64,000 nucleotides of DNA from contig NZ_CP168006.1 in the NCBI RefSeq assembly GCF_041521385.1, positions 496,001 through 560,000 on the forward strand, written 5' to 3'. The notes beneath the pieces are model-generated. The model did not search any database. It was not told the origin of the DNA and saw only the letters and a program-made list of their open reading frames with translations. Numbering within the stretch: position 1 is the first letter of the stretch; each line of letters begins with the position of its first letter. The translations under genes were made by a program, and so were the position numbers. Positions 8,250-16,926 of this stretch are shown one piece after another. This DNA comes from Alcaligenes faecalis. GTDB lineage: Bacteria; Pseudomonadota; Gammaproteobacteria; Burkholderiales; Burkholderiaceae_B.

Positions 8250-8609
8250 CCCCCAACGCTCCGTCACTTGAGCGTGGTTCTGCCCTGAACCACGCGCAAA
8301 CGGCTTTTGCCACAAAGGAGTCAATCTCCCGCAACGGCAGCAAACGAGAACCCTCCAGAGCGGTGCGGCGATAGGTCTGCCCTCTCCGGTAATCCGCCTT
8401 ATCAGCAAAAGCCAGGAGCGAATCCGCGCTTTGTTGCTGAACCAGCATTGCCAGATCCCATCGCTCTTCTTCCGGACCAATCAAGAATGGGCCGCCTGAA
8501 CCCAAAAAACAAAAGCTGACCACCGCTTGCGTGCGTCGCGCATAACAACAGCACAACCTGATGCCTGAGTCGGCTCCAGATACACACGTGGCTGAGGCTT
8601 GGTGTTCAT
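8233..8609 (-). pseudogene. Decayed DUF1330-like gene
   Basis: Three reading frames together resemble one small DUF1330-type protein. Frame one from ATG at 8609 reads MNTKPQPRVYLEPTQASG and stops at once after a junction. A second frame supplies ASGGQLLFFG. A third supplies GGPFLIGPEEERWDLAML, ADYRRGQTYRRTALEGSRLLPL and a C-terminal tail to 8233. In intact relatives, as I recall them, these blocks are in one frame with a middle segment between them, so the copy seems to carry an internal deletion and at least one frameshift. The ATG is 18 nt after the DUF2239 stop with GGGGG ahead, so it was probably an operon partner. Function of the family is unknown. Confidence 0.65.
8272..8295. other. Strong hairpin downstream of ehuA
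   Basis: GCGTGGTTC (8272-8280) pairs perfectly with GAACCACGC (8287-8295) around TGCCCT. The following sequence lacks an immediate U-run on either strand, but it lies 23 nt after the ehuA stop and may end or protect that transcript. Confidence 0.45.
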
Positions 8610-8627
8610 GGACTCTGCCCCCAAGTC

Positions 8628-9239
8628 TTATTCAACCCAGGACGTCGCCGGAGTTTCAGCCAGTTTGATGGCATGCTCACGCACATCTTCCGGCCAGGCT
8701 GCCAGCAGTTGTTTGAATCGCTCCCACTCATCGGCAAACAAGGCTCGCATGGCTTCTTCAAAGCCGGGCAAGTCACCACCAATCGCGGTCATGAAGTTAT
8801 AGGCCCGCTCTTGCGCCTGACGACGCTGATCTTTGGCGGCGCTGGCACGACGCGCTTCTTCCACCAGTTTGCGCAGAGCAACCGAAGCTCCACCGGGTTG
8901 AGTCGCCAGCCAATCCCAATGTCGTGGCAACAAGGTCACTTCGCGGGGGACGACGCCCAGCTTGGGGCGACCACGGCCTCGCGGGGCCTCTTCTTTTGTC
9001 TGCTTAAGCTCAGGTTCAGGAACGTCCACAGGCGCATAACGTTGCGCCAGCTCTTCGTCCGTCCTCTGGGTATTCACATCCACAAAGCGGCCTGTCACAT
9101 CGTCAAAGATCAGCACGGGATCATTCACCCGGCTTTCCAGCACTTTCTTCACGGCCAGCACATTGACCAGCATAGGGCCGGACGCGATACGGCGGTGGCC
9201 CATAAAACTGGTGTAGGTATTGGGGTAAGTCGTTGTCAT
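8628..9239 (-). CDS. DUF2239 family protein
   Basis: The 203-residue protein shows the features I associate with DUF2239. The N-terminal block is YTSFMGHRRIASG and is followed by DPVLIFDDVTGRFVDVN. A charged linker leads to GRGRPKLGVVPREVTLLPRHWDWL, then QPGGASVALRKLVEEARRASAAKD. The GRGRPKLG stretch is AT-hook-like and the following region resembles a small helical DNA-contact or ribbon-helix-helix segment, so nucleic-acid binding is possible but unproven. It has a strong predicted promoter (9273-9301) flanked by repeated TACCCGG sites, and a decayed DUF1330-like gene follows in the same transcript. No biochemical function is known to me. Confidence 0.8.
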   Translation of the reverse strand: MTTTYPNTYTSFMGHRRIASGPMLVNVLAVKKVLESRVNDPVLIFDDVTGRFVDVNTQRTDEELAQRYAPVDVPEPELKQTKEEAPRGRGRPKLGVVPREVTLLPRHWDWLATQPGGASVALRKLVEEARRASAAKDQRRQAQERAYNFMTAIGGDLPGFEEAMRALFADEWERFKQLLAAWPEDVREHAIKLAETPATSWVE

Positions 9240-9272
9240 AGCAAAACCAGAGCTTCAAGTAAGAAGATCCTA

Positions 9273-9314
9273 TTTTTACCCGGATGATATTAAGCTGTCA
9301 ATATTACCCGGGTA
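9273..9314 (-). promoter_or_regulatory. Promoter and operator-like repeats of the DUF2239 gene
   Basis: On the minus strand a perfect -35 TTGACA (9301-9296) and -10 TAAAAA (9278-9273) are 17 nt apart. A perfect palindrome TACCCGGGTA (9305-9314) abuts the -35, and a second half-match TACCCGGAT (9277-9285) overlaps the -10. The paired sites look like an operator for a dimeric repressor that I cannot name. Confidence 0.7.
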
Positions 9315-9532
9315 TAAATAAGAGGTTGTTGCTAATTGGGCGCATTAACACAGTTGATCCTGTCCAGCAGCCATCACAAGGACTCCTGGACAAGCCGAGT
9401 CATATCTGATGAGCATCTCCGATAACGGCTTTCCCGAACGCCGACCAGTCTGTACGGTGCAGACCCGTCATTTGCCAACGTCCGCCCCCAGACGCTGGCC
9501 GCCTCCCCCTCTTCTTCACAATCCTGAGCCCA

Positions 9533-9568
9533 CAAAAAACGCCCCCTGAAATAAATCCAGGGAGCGTC
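9533..9568 (-). terminator. Intrinsic terminator of the ect operon
   Basis: On the minus strand ACGCTCCCTG (9567-9558) pairs with CAGGGGGCGT (9548-9539), with one wobble pair, followed by six U. It lies 45 nt past the ectD stop. The 9,315-9,532 interval upstream of it holds nothing else I can support. Confidence 0.8.
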
Positions 9569-9612
9569 TTATCCGGCCATGCCTGCACCCAAGGCGCAGA
9601 CCTTCTTCTGGC

Positions 9613-10539
9613 TTAGGACTCCAGCAGTGGACCGGTCAATGGCGTCAGGACAGGAAACTGCCCACGAGTGGCTACATGCGCAGGACGAGGCGTCAGCCCC
9701 TGCTTGGGATCGCCCACGCAGTTTTCCACGCTGTTATAGACCGTAAACACATTGGCTCGTGGCCAAGGCGAGATGTTGCTGGCCGAGCCATGCAAGGTAT
9801 TGCAGTCAAAAAAGATCACCGAACCGGCCTTGGCCGTAATGGCTTCAATGCCACCTTGATCCACCAGCAAGCGCAGGCTGATTGGATCGGGCACGCCATA
9901 CTCCTGCTTGCGCAAGGATTCCTTGTAATGGTTGTCCGGCGTTTGCCCCGTGCAAGAGATGAACTGACGGTGTGACCCTGGCACCAGCATCAAGGGGCCA
10001 TTGCACACATTATTGTCAGTCAACAGCACCGAGCAGCTTAAGGCGCGCATTTGCGGCATGCCATCTTCGATATGCCAGGTCTCGAAGTCCGAGTGCCAGT
10101 AAAACTCCTTGCCGGTAAAGCCCGGTTTCAGGTTGGCACGGGACTGATGCACATACACATCCGAGCCCAGAATCTGGCGAGCCACATCCAGCACGCGCGG
10201 ATCACGTACCAGACGGGCAATCAGTTCGCTTAATTCATGCACCCGAAAGATCGAGCGCACGGCCTGACTGCCTTTTTCCACCACAGCCTCTTCACGCGAC
10301 AAGATGCCGGGGTCCGTGCTCATGGCTTCCACATTGCCCAGCAAGGCTTGCACTTCCTGCGCATTGAACAAATCGGGCAGCAGCAAAAAGCCGTTGTCCT
10401 CATACTCCCGCAATTGGGACGTGTTCAAAGGCTGGCTACCTACCGGATCCGGATACACCACCGGCTCCTGGCGGCTGACGATGGCCGCCGTTCGTTCTGT
10501 ACGGGAGGTGTACAGATCGCTCATGGTCACTGTCATCAT
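9613..10539 (-). CDS. ectD: Ectoine 5-hydroxylase EctD
   Basis: EctD is an Fe(II)/2-oxoglutarate dioxygenase that converts ectoine to 5-hydroxyectoine in the cytoplasm. The 308-residue protein contains the EctD signature FYWHSDFETWHIEDGMP; iron ligands are H149, D151 and the distal H250 in CNTLHGSASN. NGPLMLVPGSHR supplies the usual PhyH-fold strand. Length is normal. Start options are ATG 10539 and ATG 10536; AAGGAG lies 3 and 6 nt upstream of them, so the second is slightly better. It is last in ectR-A-B-C-D, 15 nt after ectC. Its presence predicts that the strain makes hydroxyectoine as well as ectoine. Confidence 0.97.
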   Translation of the reverse strand: MMTVTMSDLYTSRTERTAAIVSRQEPVVYPDPVGSQPLNTSQLREYEDNGFLLLPDLFNAQEVQALLGNVEAMSTDPGILSREEAVVEKGSQAVRSIFRVHELSELIARLVRDPRVLDVARQILGSDVYVHQSRANLKPGFTGKEFYWHSDFETWHIEDGMPQMRALSCSVLLTDNNVCNGPLMLVPGSHRQFISCTGQTPDNHYKESLRKQEYGVPDPISLRLLVDQGGIEAITAKAGSVIFFDCNTLHGSASNISPWPRANVFTVYNSVENCVGDPKQGLTPRPAHVATRGQFPVLTPLTGPLLES

Positions 10540-10554
10540 GCTCTCCTTAGGTCT

Positions 10555-10947
10555 TCAGTCTTCCACGATGGCTGGGTAAACCCCTTTCTCATCGTGAACT
10601 TCCTGACCGGTCAAGGGCGGATTGAATACGCAGATCACTCGCAAGGGCTCTTTGCCACCGCGTAGATAGTGCTCGTCGTGCTGGTCCAGAGCGTAGACTA
10701 CGCCTGGGCCCAAATCGTATTTCTTGCCGTCGGCAACGGTTTCGATTTCACCATCGCCCTCGATGCACCACACCGCTTCCAGGTGATTCTGGTAGTGGAT
10801 ATGGGTCTCGGTACCCGGAAAAATAACGGTTTCATGAAAGGAAAAACCCATGCCGTCTTTCTTGAGCAAAACACGGCGGCTAACCCAGGTGTCTGTACGC
10901 ACCTCATCACGGGTTCCAATCACATCTTGTACGTTCTTCACCAGCAT
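10555..10947 (-). CDS. ectC: L-ectoine synthase EctC
   Basis: EctC is a cupin that cyclises N-gamma-acetyl-diaminobutyrate to ectoine. From ATG at 10947 the protein is 130 residues, the family norm. It carries [33 protein letters not shown] and the strongly conserved [12 protein letters not shown] and [18 protein letters not shown] blocks. This start is chosen over the longer frame to 11004 because it overlaps the ectB stop as TAATG and has GGAGG upstream. One-nucleotide overlap with ectB indicates coupling. Confidence 0.96.
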   Translation of the reverse strand: MLVKNVQDVIGTRDEVRTDTWVSRRVLLKKDGMGFSFHETVIFPGTETHIHYQNHLEAVWCIEGDGEIETVADGKKYDLGPGVVYALDQHDEHYLRGGKEPLRVICVFNPPLTGQEVHDEKGVYPAIVED

Positions 10948-12254
10948 TAGCGTGCTCCTCCAATCTTCAGAATTTTGGCTTGACTGCCACGCTTGGACAA
11001 ACACTGAGCCACGCTGCGTTCAATAATGTCCAGCCCCTGAGTCAGCTCTTCATTGCTGATCGTCAGCGCAGGCAGCAGCTTCAGAACCTCGTCATGAGCA
11101 CCCGAGGTCTCAACCACCAACCCTTGCTTGAAAGCCTGTGCCGCAATTTCATTGGCCAGACCGGCGCCGGGTGGAGTCACCAGACCTTGAATCAGGCCAC
11201 GACCACGCACACTTAATCCTCGATCGGGGTAGCTATGAACCAGGTTCTCCAGCCAGTCGCGCACTTGGCGCTCTTTACTCTGGATTTCGGCTTCAAAGTC
11301 CTCGTTAGCCCAGTAGCTTTCCAGGGCTTGAGCGGCGGTCACGAAAGCCAGGTTATTGCCACGGAAGGTGCCGTTATGCGCGCTGGGTTTCCACACATCC
11401 AGTTCAGGACGCAACAGAACCAGGGACATGGGCAAGCCAAAACCGGACAAGGATTTGGACAAGGTAATAATGTCAGGGCTGATGCCAGCCTGCTCGAAGC
11501 TGAAGAAACGGCCAGTCCGACCGCAACCAACCTGAATATCATCGACAATCAGCAACATATCGTGCTCGCGGCACAGACGTTGCAATTCACGCAGCCACCG
11601 CTGTGTGGCAACGTTCACGCCCCCTTCACCCTGCACAGTTTCCACGATGACCGCGGCAGGATGGTCCAGGCCGCTGCTGGGGTCTTCCAACAAACGCTCC
11701 AGATAAGCCATCGTATTGACGTCCGGGCCCAAGTACCCGTCATAGGGCATGAACGAAGTGTTGCCCAGGGCGACACCCGCTGCACTACGAAACTTGGAGT
11801 TCGCCGTCACTGCCAGGGAACCCGTGCTGACGCCGTGGAAACCATGCGTAAAGGAAATGACATTCTGGCGACCCTTGACCTGGCGTGCCAGTTTTAACGC
11901 CGCTTCAACGGCATTGGTGCCGGTAGGCCCCGTAAACTGCAAGCGGTAGTCCCACCCGCGCGGTTTGAGCAGCACTTTATCCACCGTTTCAAGAAAGTAT
12001 TTCTTGGCGCTGGTGGCCATGTCCAAACCGTGTACCAAGCCGTCGGTGTTCAGGTACTCAATCAGCTTTTCTTTCAGATGAGGGTTGTTATGCCCGTAAT
12101 TGAGCGTACCGGCCCCGCTGAAAAAATCGATGTATTGCCTGCCTGACTCGTCCTCCAAGACCGAGCCTCGGGCTTTGTTGAAAATGACCGGGAAGGACCG
12201 GACGTAGCCCCGTACTTCAGACTCCATCCGGTCGAATATTTTTAAATCAGTCAT
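10947..12254 (-). CDS. ectB: Diaminobutyrate--2-oxoglutarate transaminase EctB
   Basis: EctB transaminates aspartate semialdehyde to L-2,4-diaminobutyrate with glutamate as donor, the first committed ectoine step. The 435-residue class III aminotransferase has [18 protein letters not shown], the PLP-contact [16 protein letters not shown] and the Schiff-base lysine K267 in [10 protein letters not shown]. The ATG at 12254 is chosen because AGGAG lies just upstream and the protein then begins [17 protein letters not shown] as in the family; the open frame continues to 12638 but that part overlaps ectA. Nearly 100 nt with a hairpin separate it from ectA, unlike the tight spacing elsewhere in the operon. 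Confidence 0.97.
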   Translation of the reverse strand: MTDLKIFDRMESEVRGYVRSFPVIFNKARGSVLEDESGRQYIDFFSGAGTLNYGHNNPHLKEKLIEYLNTDGLVHGLDMATSAKKYFLETVDKVLLKPRGWDYRLQFTGPTGTNAVEAALKLARQVKGRQNVISFTHGFHGVSTGSLAVTANSKFRSAAGVALGNTSFMPYDGYLGPDVNTMAYLERLLEDPSSGLDHPAAVIVETVQGEGGVNVATQRWLRELQRLCREHDMLLIVDDIQVGCGRTGRFFSFEQAGISPDIITLSKSLSGFGLPMSLVLLRPELDVWKPSAHNGTFRGNNLAFVTAAQALESYWANEDFEAEIQSKERQVRDWLENLVHSYPDRGLSVRGRGLIQGLVTPPGAGLANEIAAQAFKQGLVVETSGAHDEVLKLLPALTISNEELTQGLDIIERSVAQCLSKRGSQAKILKIGGAR

Positions 12255-12272
12255 ATTTCCTCTCCTGGTTAT

Positions 12273-12335
12273 AGAACGGCGTGTCTTTTGAGCCGACAAA
12301 CAACAATCAGCGAACCAGACCGGCTCTACCGTTCT
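12273..12335 (-). other. Imperfect hairpin between ectA and ectB
   Basis: AGAACGG (12273-12279) pairs with CCGTTCT (12329-12335), and inside it GAGCCG (12290-12295) pairs with CGGCTC (12321-12326). There is no U-run after it on the minus strand, so it is not a terminator. It could be an mRNA processing or stability element setting the EctA:EctB ratio. Confidence 0.5.
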
Positions 12336-12351
12336 TTTGCGTAAAGTCCCC

Positions 12352-12909
12352 TTATCCAGAGTCCAAGGGGCCGATTCGTAATAGAGGTTCTGCCTCGTGA
12401 GCCTGATTGGCAAACAAGGCAGTATCAAAAAATTCCTGTTCCTGCATAGGCACACCCCAACGTCGTGCCATGGCCGCAAACAAGCCACGCGAAGCCCGGT
12501 TCCCTGGGCTGACCGTCGTTTCCAGATAGCGCAAGGAACGACCACGCAAACGCTCTCGCAAGTGCTCCAGCATGGCCTGCCCCAAACGACGCCCACGAGC
12601 GCGCTCATGCACGGCAACTTGCCACACAAAGAGCACATCGGGACGGTCGGGGAGAAAGTAGGCAGAGATGAAACCGTCTATTTGTTCCCCACGCTGCGCG
12701 ATAACGCAGGTCTGGGAAAAATGCTCGCTGAGCAGCAAATAGAGATATTCAGAATTCAGATCCAGTGGTGGGCTATCGGCAATCAGTTGATGGATTGCGG
12801 CAGCATCACGCAACAGGGGCGCACGCAGTATCAGCGCCGGGTCACTGGGGGCAGAATCGGTGGCAGTCACACTGCCAGCCGAGCTGCCCGTACTAGGTCG
12901 GTCCGTCAA
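12352..12909 (-). CDS. ectA: L-2,4-diaminobutyrate N-acetyltransferase EctA
   Basis: EctA transfers acetyl from acetyl-CoA to the gamma-amino group of diaminobutyrate. This 185-residue GNAT protein shows [37 protein letters not shown], the acetyl-CoA motif [18 protein letters not shown], and the EctA-type [23 protein letters not shown]. The first possible start is TTG at 12909, overlapping the ectR stop as TTGA. A GTG at 12870 is an alternative that would trim a Ser/Thr-rich extension not needed for the fold. No strong ribosome site distinguishes them; coupling to ectR favours the TTG. Confidence 0.93.
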   Translation of the reverse strand: MTDRPSTGSSAGSVTATDSAPSDPALILRAPLLRDAAAIHQLIADSPPLDLNSEYLYLLLSEHFSQTCVIAQRGEQIDGFISAYFLPDRPDVLFVWQVAVHERARGRRLGQAMLEHLRERLRGRSLRYLETTVSPGNRASRGLFAAMARRWGVPMQEQEFFDTALFANQAHEAEPLLRIGPLDSG

Positions 12910-13433
12910 ACCACCAACCCGGATTCGGGGGGAACATCCCCTTCCGGGACCTCAAGAATAGGCGAGGCCGCCTCATCGGCCTCCAGCACAACATCCGGGT
13001 CAGCGTCGAGCAAACGCACAATGCGCTCCAGGGACAAGGTCATGGTGGCCTGTTCCAGCTCGGGCAACTCTTTCAAGGCATCTGACAACTTCTTTTGCAA
13101 AGGGGATGGCGTATCCTGCGCCAAGGTCTTGCCCTCGGGTGTCGCGCTCACAAAAACAATCCGTCGATCCTCACGTCCACGCTCGCGCACCACCAGTTTC
13201 TTGTCCTCCAGACGGTCCAGAATACCGACCACAGTACTGGGGCTGACATGCATTTCACGGCTGATGGCCGTGGCCGTCAGCGGACCTTTTTCAATAATGG
13301 TGCGCAGGCAGATCAACTGGGGCGCGGTGATATTGCTGTACGCCGACAGTTGTCTGGAGTGCAGGGCAATCGAGCGCGTGATCTGGCGCAAAGCCCGCAA
13401 AATTCGTAAATCGTAGTGTTGATCTTTGGTCAT
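12906..13433 (-). CDS. ectR: MarR-family regulator EctR of the ectoine operon
   Basis: The 175-residue protein is a MarR-type winged-helix regulator. After an N-terminal dimerisation helix it reads [51 protein letters not shown], followed by the wing [16 protein letters not shown]. EctR proteins in halophilic methylotrophs repress ectABC. Here the gene is first in the operon and overlaps ectA, so it would control its own transcript. A 25-bp inverted repeat covers the predicted start site of that transcript (13455-13479). The Glu/Pro-rich C-terminal tail of about 35 residues is longer than in a minimal MarR protein. The name is by analogy and position. Confidence 0.85.
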   Translation of the reverse strand: MTKDQHYDLRILRALRQITRSIALHSRQLSAYSNITAPQLICLRTIIEKGPLTATAISREMHVSPSTVVGILDRLEDKKLVVRERGREDRRIVFVSATPEGKTLAQDTPSPLQKKLSDALKELPELEQATMTLSLERIVRLLDADPDVVLEADEAASPILEVPEGDVPPESGLVV

Positions 13434-13454
13434 TTAATTAGCCAAACAAAATAA

Positions 13455-13508
13455 TTCAGCACGATTAATTCGTGTTGAAATGATATGCCTAGAAAAGATC
13501 TAAGTCAA
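13455..13508 (-). promoter_or_regulatory. ectR-ectABCD promoter with 25-bp palindromic operator
   Basis: On the minus strand TTGACT (13508-13503) and TATCAT (13485-13480) are 17 nt apart. Directly downstream, covering the expected start site, TTCAGCACGA (13455-13464) and TCGTGTTGAA (13470-13479) form an inverted repeat with 9 of 10 positions matching and a 5-nt centre. This size fits a MarR dimer site and would give autorepression. The rest of the 13,509-13,860 gap shows no gene or clear signal. Confidence 0.75.
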
Positions 13509-13860
13509 ACCGATTCACACTCAAAATCATACGGAGCGTAAACCCGTGGATCTGACTCAAAACTGAAAAAAATGTAAGCACCTGCCCCTTTTGCAGCGGG
13601 CAAGCAAGCGAGCGCAATGCCCTGCTCCGTGCCTTCTTATCAACGAACAGAACAAAGCAGCGTGAAGCTTACAGTACACTGCCAGGAATCCCTGCCGGGG
13701 CTGTCACTCCTGGCCTTCCCCAAGACATGACGTGCTGTATCAGAACCCTGCTTGCAAACCACCACAGCCTGATACAAACCCGGCCCATTAACCCATAAGT
13801 CTCTTGACCAAGTAAAGCCGCTCCCGGTTCACGGAGCGCCCGCCAGACATAGAAACCAGC

Positions 13861-14772
13861 ATGAAGCAATCTGATAAGGCAACCCTGATCGGGCTGATCG
13901 CCATTATCCTGTGGAGCACCATTGTCGGCCTGATACGCAGTGTCAGCGACTATCTAGGTGCCACTGGTGGTGCTGCCCTGATTTACACCCTGGCCTCGGT
14001 CTTTCTTCTTTTATCAGTAGGCTGGGTACGCTTGCGCGACTTTCCGCACCGCTACCTGATCGGGGGCAGTGTGCTGTTTGTCTGCTATGAACTCTGCCTG
14101 GCCCTGTCCATCGGCTATGCTCACAACAGCCAGCAGGCCATTGAAGTGGGGATGGTCAACTATCTGTGGCCGACCTTTACCATTGTGGCCGCCATCTTGT
14201 TCAATAAACAAAAAGCCAATTGGCTGCTTGCACCTGGCCTGCTCTTGTCCATGATGGGGATCAGTTGGATTCTGGGCGCAGAACACGGTTTAAGCTTGCA
14301 CAACATCTGGCTGAATGTGCAGGACAATCCCTTGAGCTATGGCCTGGCCTTTAGCGGTGCATTGATCTGGGCCGGCTACAGCACCCTGACCGCCCGCCTC
14401 GCGCAGGGCAAAAATGGCATCACCTTGTTTTTCATGCTGACAGCAGCGGCCTTGTGGGTGAAATATCTGATCCAAGGCGCGCCTGCCATGACATTCACGG
14501 TTCCCGCTTTGGTGTATTTGCTGCTGGCTGCCATGGCAATGGGCTTTGGCTATGCCGCCTGGAATGTAGGCATTTTGCATGGCAATGTCACCATACTGGC
14601 CGGTGCTTCCTACTTTATCCCTGTTTTTTCAGCCGCCTTATCGACCCTTTTGCTGCAAGCTCCGTTAACGCTGACCTTCTGGCAAGGCTCGGCCATGGTG
14701 TGTTCAGGTGCCTTGCTATGCTGGCTGGCCATCCGGGTTCGCCTACCCAAACCGCTGAAAAACGCAGCCTGA
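13861..14772 (+). CDS. yddG: Aromatic amino acid exporter YddG (DMT family)
   Basis: The 303-residue protein closely follows E. coli YddG, which exports Phe, Tyr and Trp across the inner membrane. Shared blocks are KATLIGLIAIILWST near residue 6, GGAALIYTLASV, FVCYELCLALSIGYAH, QAIEVGMVNYLWP, PLSYGLAFSGALIWAGY and AAWNVGILHGNVTI. Ten transmembrane helices are apparent in two EamA-like halves. It starts at ATG 13861. It is monocistronic, ending at a bidirectional terminator shared with tldD. A role as overflow valve for aromatic amino acids would complement the attenuated aroG of this window. Confidence 0.92.
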   Translation: MKQSDKATLIGLIAIILWSTIVGLIRSVSDYLGATGGAALIYTLASVFLLLSVGWVRLRDFPHRYLIGGSVLFVCYELCLALSIGYAHNSQQAIEVGMVNYLWPTFTIVAAILFNKQKANWLLAPGLLLSMMGISWILGAEHGLSLHNIWLNVQDNPLSYGLAFSGALIWAGYSTLTARLAQGKNGITLFFMLTAAALWVKYLIQGAPAMTFTVPALVYLLLAAMAMGFGYAAWNVGILHGNVTILAGASYFIPVFSAALSTLLLQAPLTLTFWQGSAMVCSGALLCWLAIRVRLPKPLKNAA

Positions 14773-14865
14773 AAAAACCATACTCATTAATCCCGATAAA
14801 TTCGTGCCTTCCAAGCAAAAATCAAAAAGCAAAACCTGTTTGCTGCGATGCAATAAAAGCACGCT

Positions 14866-14909
14866 AAAAAAAGACCGCCCACGTTAATTCAGCGTTGGGC
14901 GGTCTTTTT
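14866..14909. terminator. Bidirectional terminator between yddG and tldD
   Basis: GACCGCCC (14873-14880) pairs with GGGCGGTC (14897-14904). A seven-A tract lies before and five T after the stem, so both convergent transcripts would end here. Confidence 0.85.
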
Positions 14910-14937
14910 ATTGCGTTTGATTAGCCAGTAAATTTAA

Positions 14938-16398
14938 TCAGGCGGTTCCGCCTACCGTCAGGTTTTCCATCCGCACAGTAGGAATCCCCACCCCAACCGG
15001 AACACTTTGACCTTCTTTACCGCAAGTGCCCACTCCCGAATCCAACTGCATGTCATTACCGATCATGCTGATTTGATTCATGGCGTCGGGGCCGCTACCA
15101 ATCAAAGTGGCACCTTTAACGGGGTACATCAATTTTCCGTTTTCAATCACCCAGGCTTCCGAGGCGGAGAAAACAAACTTACCGCTAGTAATATCAACCT
15201 GGCCGCCACCAAAGTCGACGGCATATAAACCCTTTTTAACCGAGGCAATAATTTCCTGAGGATCCTTATCGCCTCCCAGCATAAAAGTGTTGGTCATGCG
15301 CGGCATAGGCAGGCTGGCGTAGGATTCACGGCGGCCATTACCCGTGATAGCCGCCCCCATCAAGCGTGCATTATGGGTATCTTGCAAATAGCCTTTCAAA
15401 ATACCGTCTTCAATCAAGACCGTACGTTGCGTGGTATTGCCTTCATCATCCATATTCAAGGAACCACGGCGGTTTTCCAGGGTGCCATCATCAATGACGG
15501 TCACGCCCTTGGAAGCCACGCGTTGACCAATACGACCCGAGAACAAGCTGCTGCCACGACGGTTGAAATCGCCTTCCAAACCGTGGCCGACGGCTTCGTG
15601 CAGCATGACGCCAGGCCAGCCTGGGCCCAGAACCACCGTCATCTGACCGGCGGGCGCAGGTTTGGCTTCCAGGTTTGTCATGGCCGAACGCACTGCTTTG
15701 TCTACGTAGCTACGCAGCATATCGTCGGAGAAGTAGGACAGATCAACCCGCCCGCCACCGGCTGCCGAACCGCGTTCACGACGGCCATTTTGTTCAACAA
15801 TGACCGACAAGGACAAATGCACCAGAGGGCGCACATCGGCGGCCAGACGACCATCGCTACCGGCGACCAGTACCACATCGTATTCCGCCCCCAGACTGGC
15901 CATGACCTGCACCACGCGCGAATCTGCCGCACGTGCCAAGGCATCCAGCCTTCCCAGCAAAGCCACTTTTTCAGGAGCGGGCAAGCTGGCAATCGGATCT
16001 GTACCTGTATACAAGGTGGGACGCGACGAGTCGCCCGGCACCAGAATGCCGCTTTTACCCGAACCACCCTGGCGTGCAATCGAACGCACCACACGGGCCG
16101 AGGACAACAAAGCCTCGGGGCTGAGGGAATCCGAATAGGCGAACGCGGTTTTCTCGCCGCTCAATGCCCGCACACCCACGCCCTGCTCGATTGAAAAGCT
16201 GCCGCTTTTGACGATCCCCTCATCCAACGCCCAGCCTTCGCTACGGGTGTACTGAAAATACAAATCGGCGTAGTCGGCTTGATGGGTGAGGATCTCACCG
16301 AGCGCGCCGGACAAATGACTGTCATTCAGACCCCAGGGGTCCAGCAACAGTCCACGGGCGCATTCCAAAGCATTGATAGCCGGATCAACTAACTTCAT
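14938..16398 (-). CDS. tldD: Metalloprotease TldD
   Basis: TldD pairs with TldE/PmbA to form a cytoplasmic Zn protease that degrades unfolded peptides and processes microcin B17 and CcdA. The 486-residue protein carries the HExxxH zinc motif as H267-E268-H272 in [13 protein letters not shown]. The third ligand is expected in the C-terminal block [18 protein letters not shown]. The N-terminal QGVGVRAL and [19 protein letters not shown] blocks are typical. Length is normal. pmbA is not in this window. The gene stands alone and ends at the shared terminator. Confidence 0.95.
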   Translation of the reverse strand: MKLVDPAINALECARGLLLDPWGLNDSHLSGALGEILTHQADYADLYFQYTRSEGWALDEGIVKSGSFSIEQGVGVRALSGEKTAFAYSDSLSPEALLSSARVVRSIARQGGSGKSGILVPGDSSRPTLYTGTDPIASLPAPEKVALLGRLDALARAADSRVVQVMASLGAEYDVVLVAGSDGRLAADVRPLVHLSLSVIVEQNGRRERGSAAGGGRVDLSYFSDDMLRSYVDKAVRSAMTNLEAKPAPAGQMTVVLGPGWPGVMLHEAVGHGLEGDFNRRGSSLFSGRIGQRVASKGVTVIDDGTLENRRGSLNMDDEGNTTQRTVLIEDGILKGYLQDTHNARLMGAAITGNGRRESYASLPMPRMTNTFMLGGDKDPQEIIASVKKGLYAVDFGGGQVDITSGKFVFSASEAWVIENGKLMYPVKGATLIGSGPDAMNQISMIGNDMQLDSGVGTCGKEGQSVPVGVGIPTVRMENLTVGGTA

Positions 16399-16926
16399 CG
16401 TTTATTCCTACTGACAGATCCCCGGCAAGCCCATGGCTGCAAGGGACGAAAATGGATACCAACAGACGTGCTGACATCAACGTGGCTTCCGTCCATCTGA
16501 GCATTAAAACAGAATGTGCCACCGTATGCGATGCCCACGTACGGATCAGGGCATTGAGGGCCTGCCCCAGTCTTGAATCAGCCAATTGACGCCGTCAGTT
16601 CAAAAACTCCACTTACGACATTTTCTGATACGGAATTAAAACTATTTAAAAATCCATCTAATTAGAAATGAACCCATATAGTTTTGATATAAACCCATTC
16701 GGTTTTATGATAACCCCTGATTAGATTAATTAATCAATGGCCATAGAATCGTCTAATCCCCTTAAATAATTACAAAAACCAAACACCTTTTTGATTACGG
16801 GTTTATTTTTTATCCAAACCACTTATCTTTTCAAGAAAATCAAAGTACACTGCTTTCACATGATAAACATGAGCTTGTGCAGGCAGGGTTTATCAGATAA
16901 CTACAAACATGAAACAGGAATCCTAT
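16399..16926. other. AT-rich intergenic region with phased AACCC repeats
   Basis: This gap separates divergent tldD and the hns-like gene. AACCCAT occurs at 16671 and 16692 and AACCCC at 16712, i.e. every 20-21 bp (two helical turns), with GTTTT between them. TACACT at 16847-16852 could be a -10 element for the hns-like gene, but the -35 is poor. No gene is supported here. Confidence 0.4.

Noticed and set aside
12255-12638. N-terminal extension of EctB
   Set aside because: The extension overlaps ectA and the intercistronic hairpin; the ATG at 12254 has a strong ribosome site and gives the family-standard start.
13669-13869. 66-codon minus-strand ORF between ectR and yddG
   Set aside because: It overlaps the yddG start on the opposite strand and shows no recognisable features.
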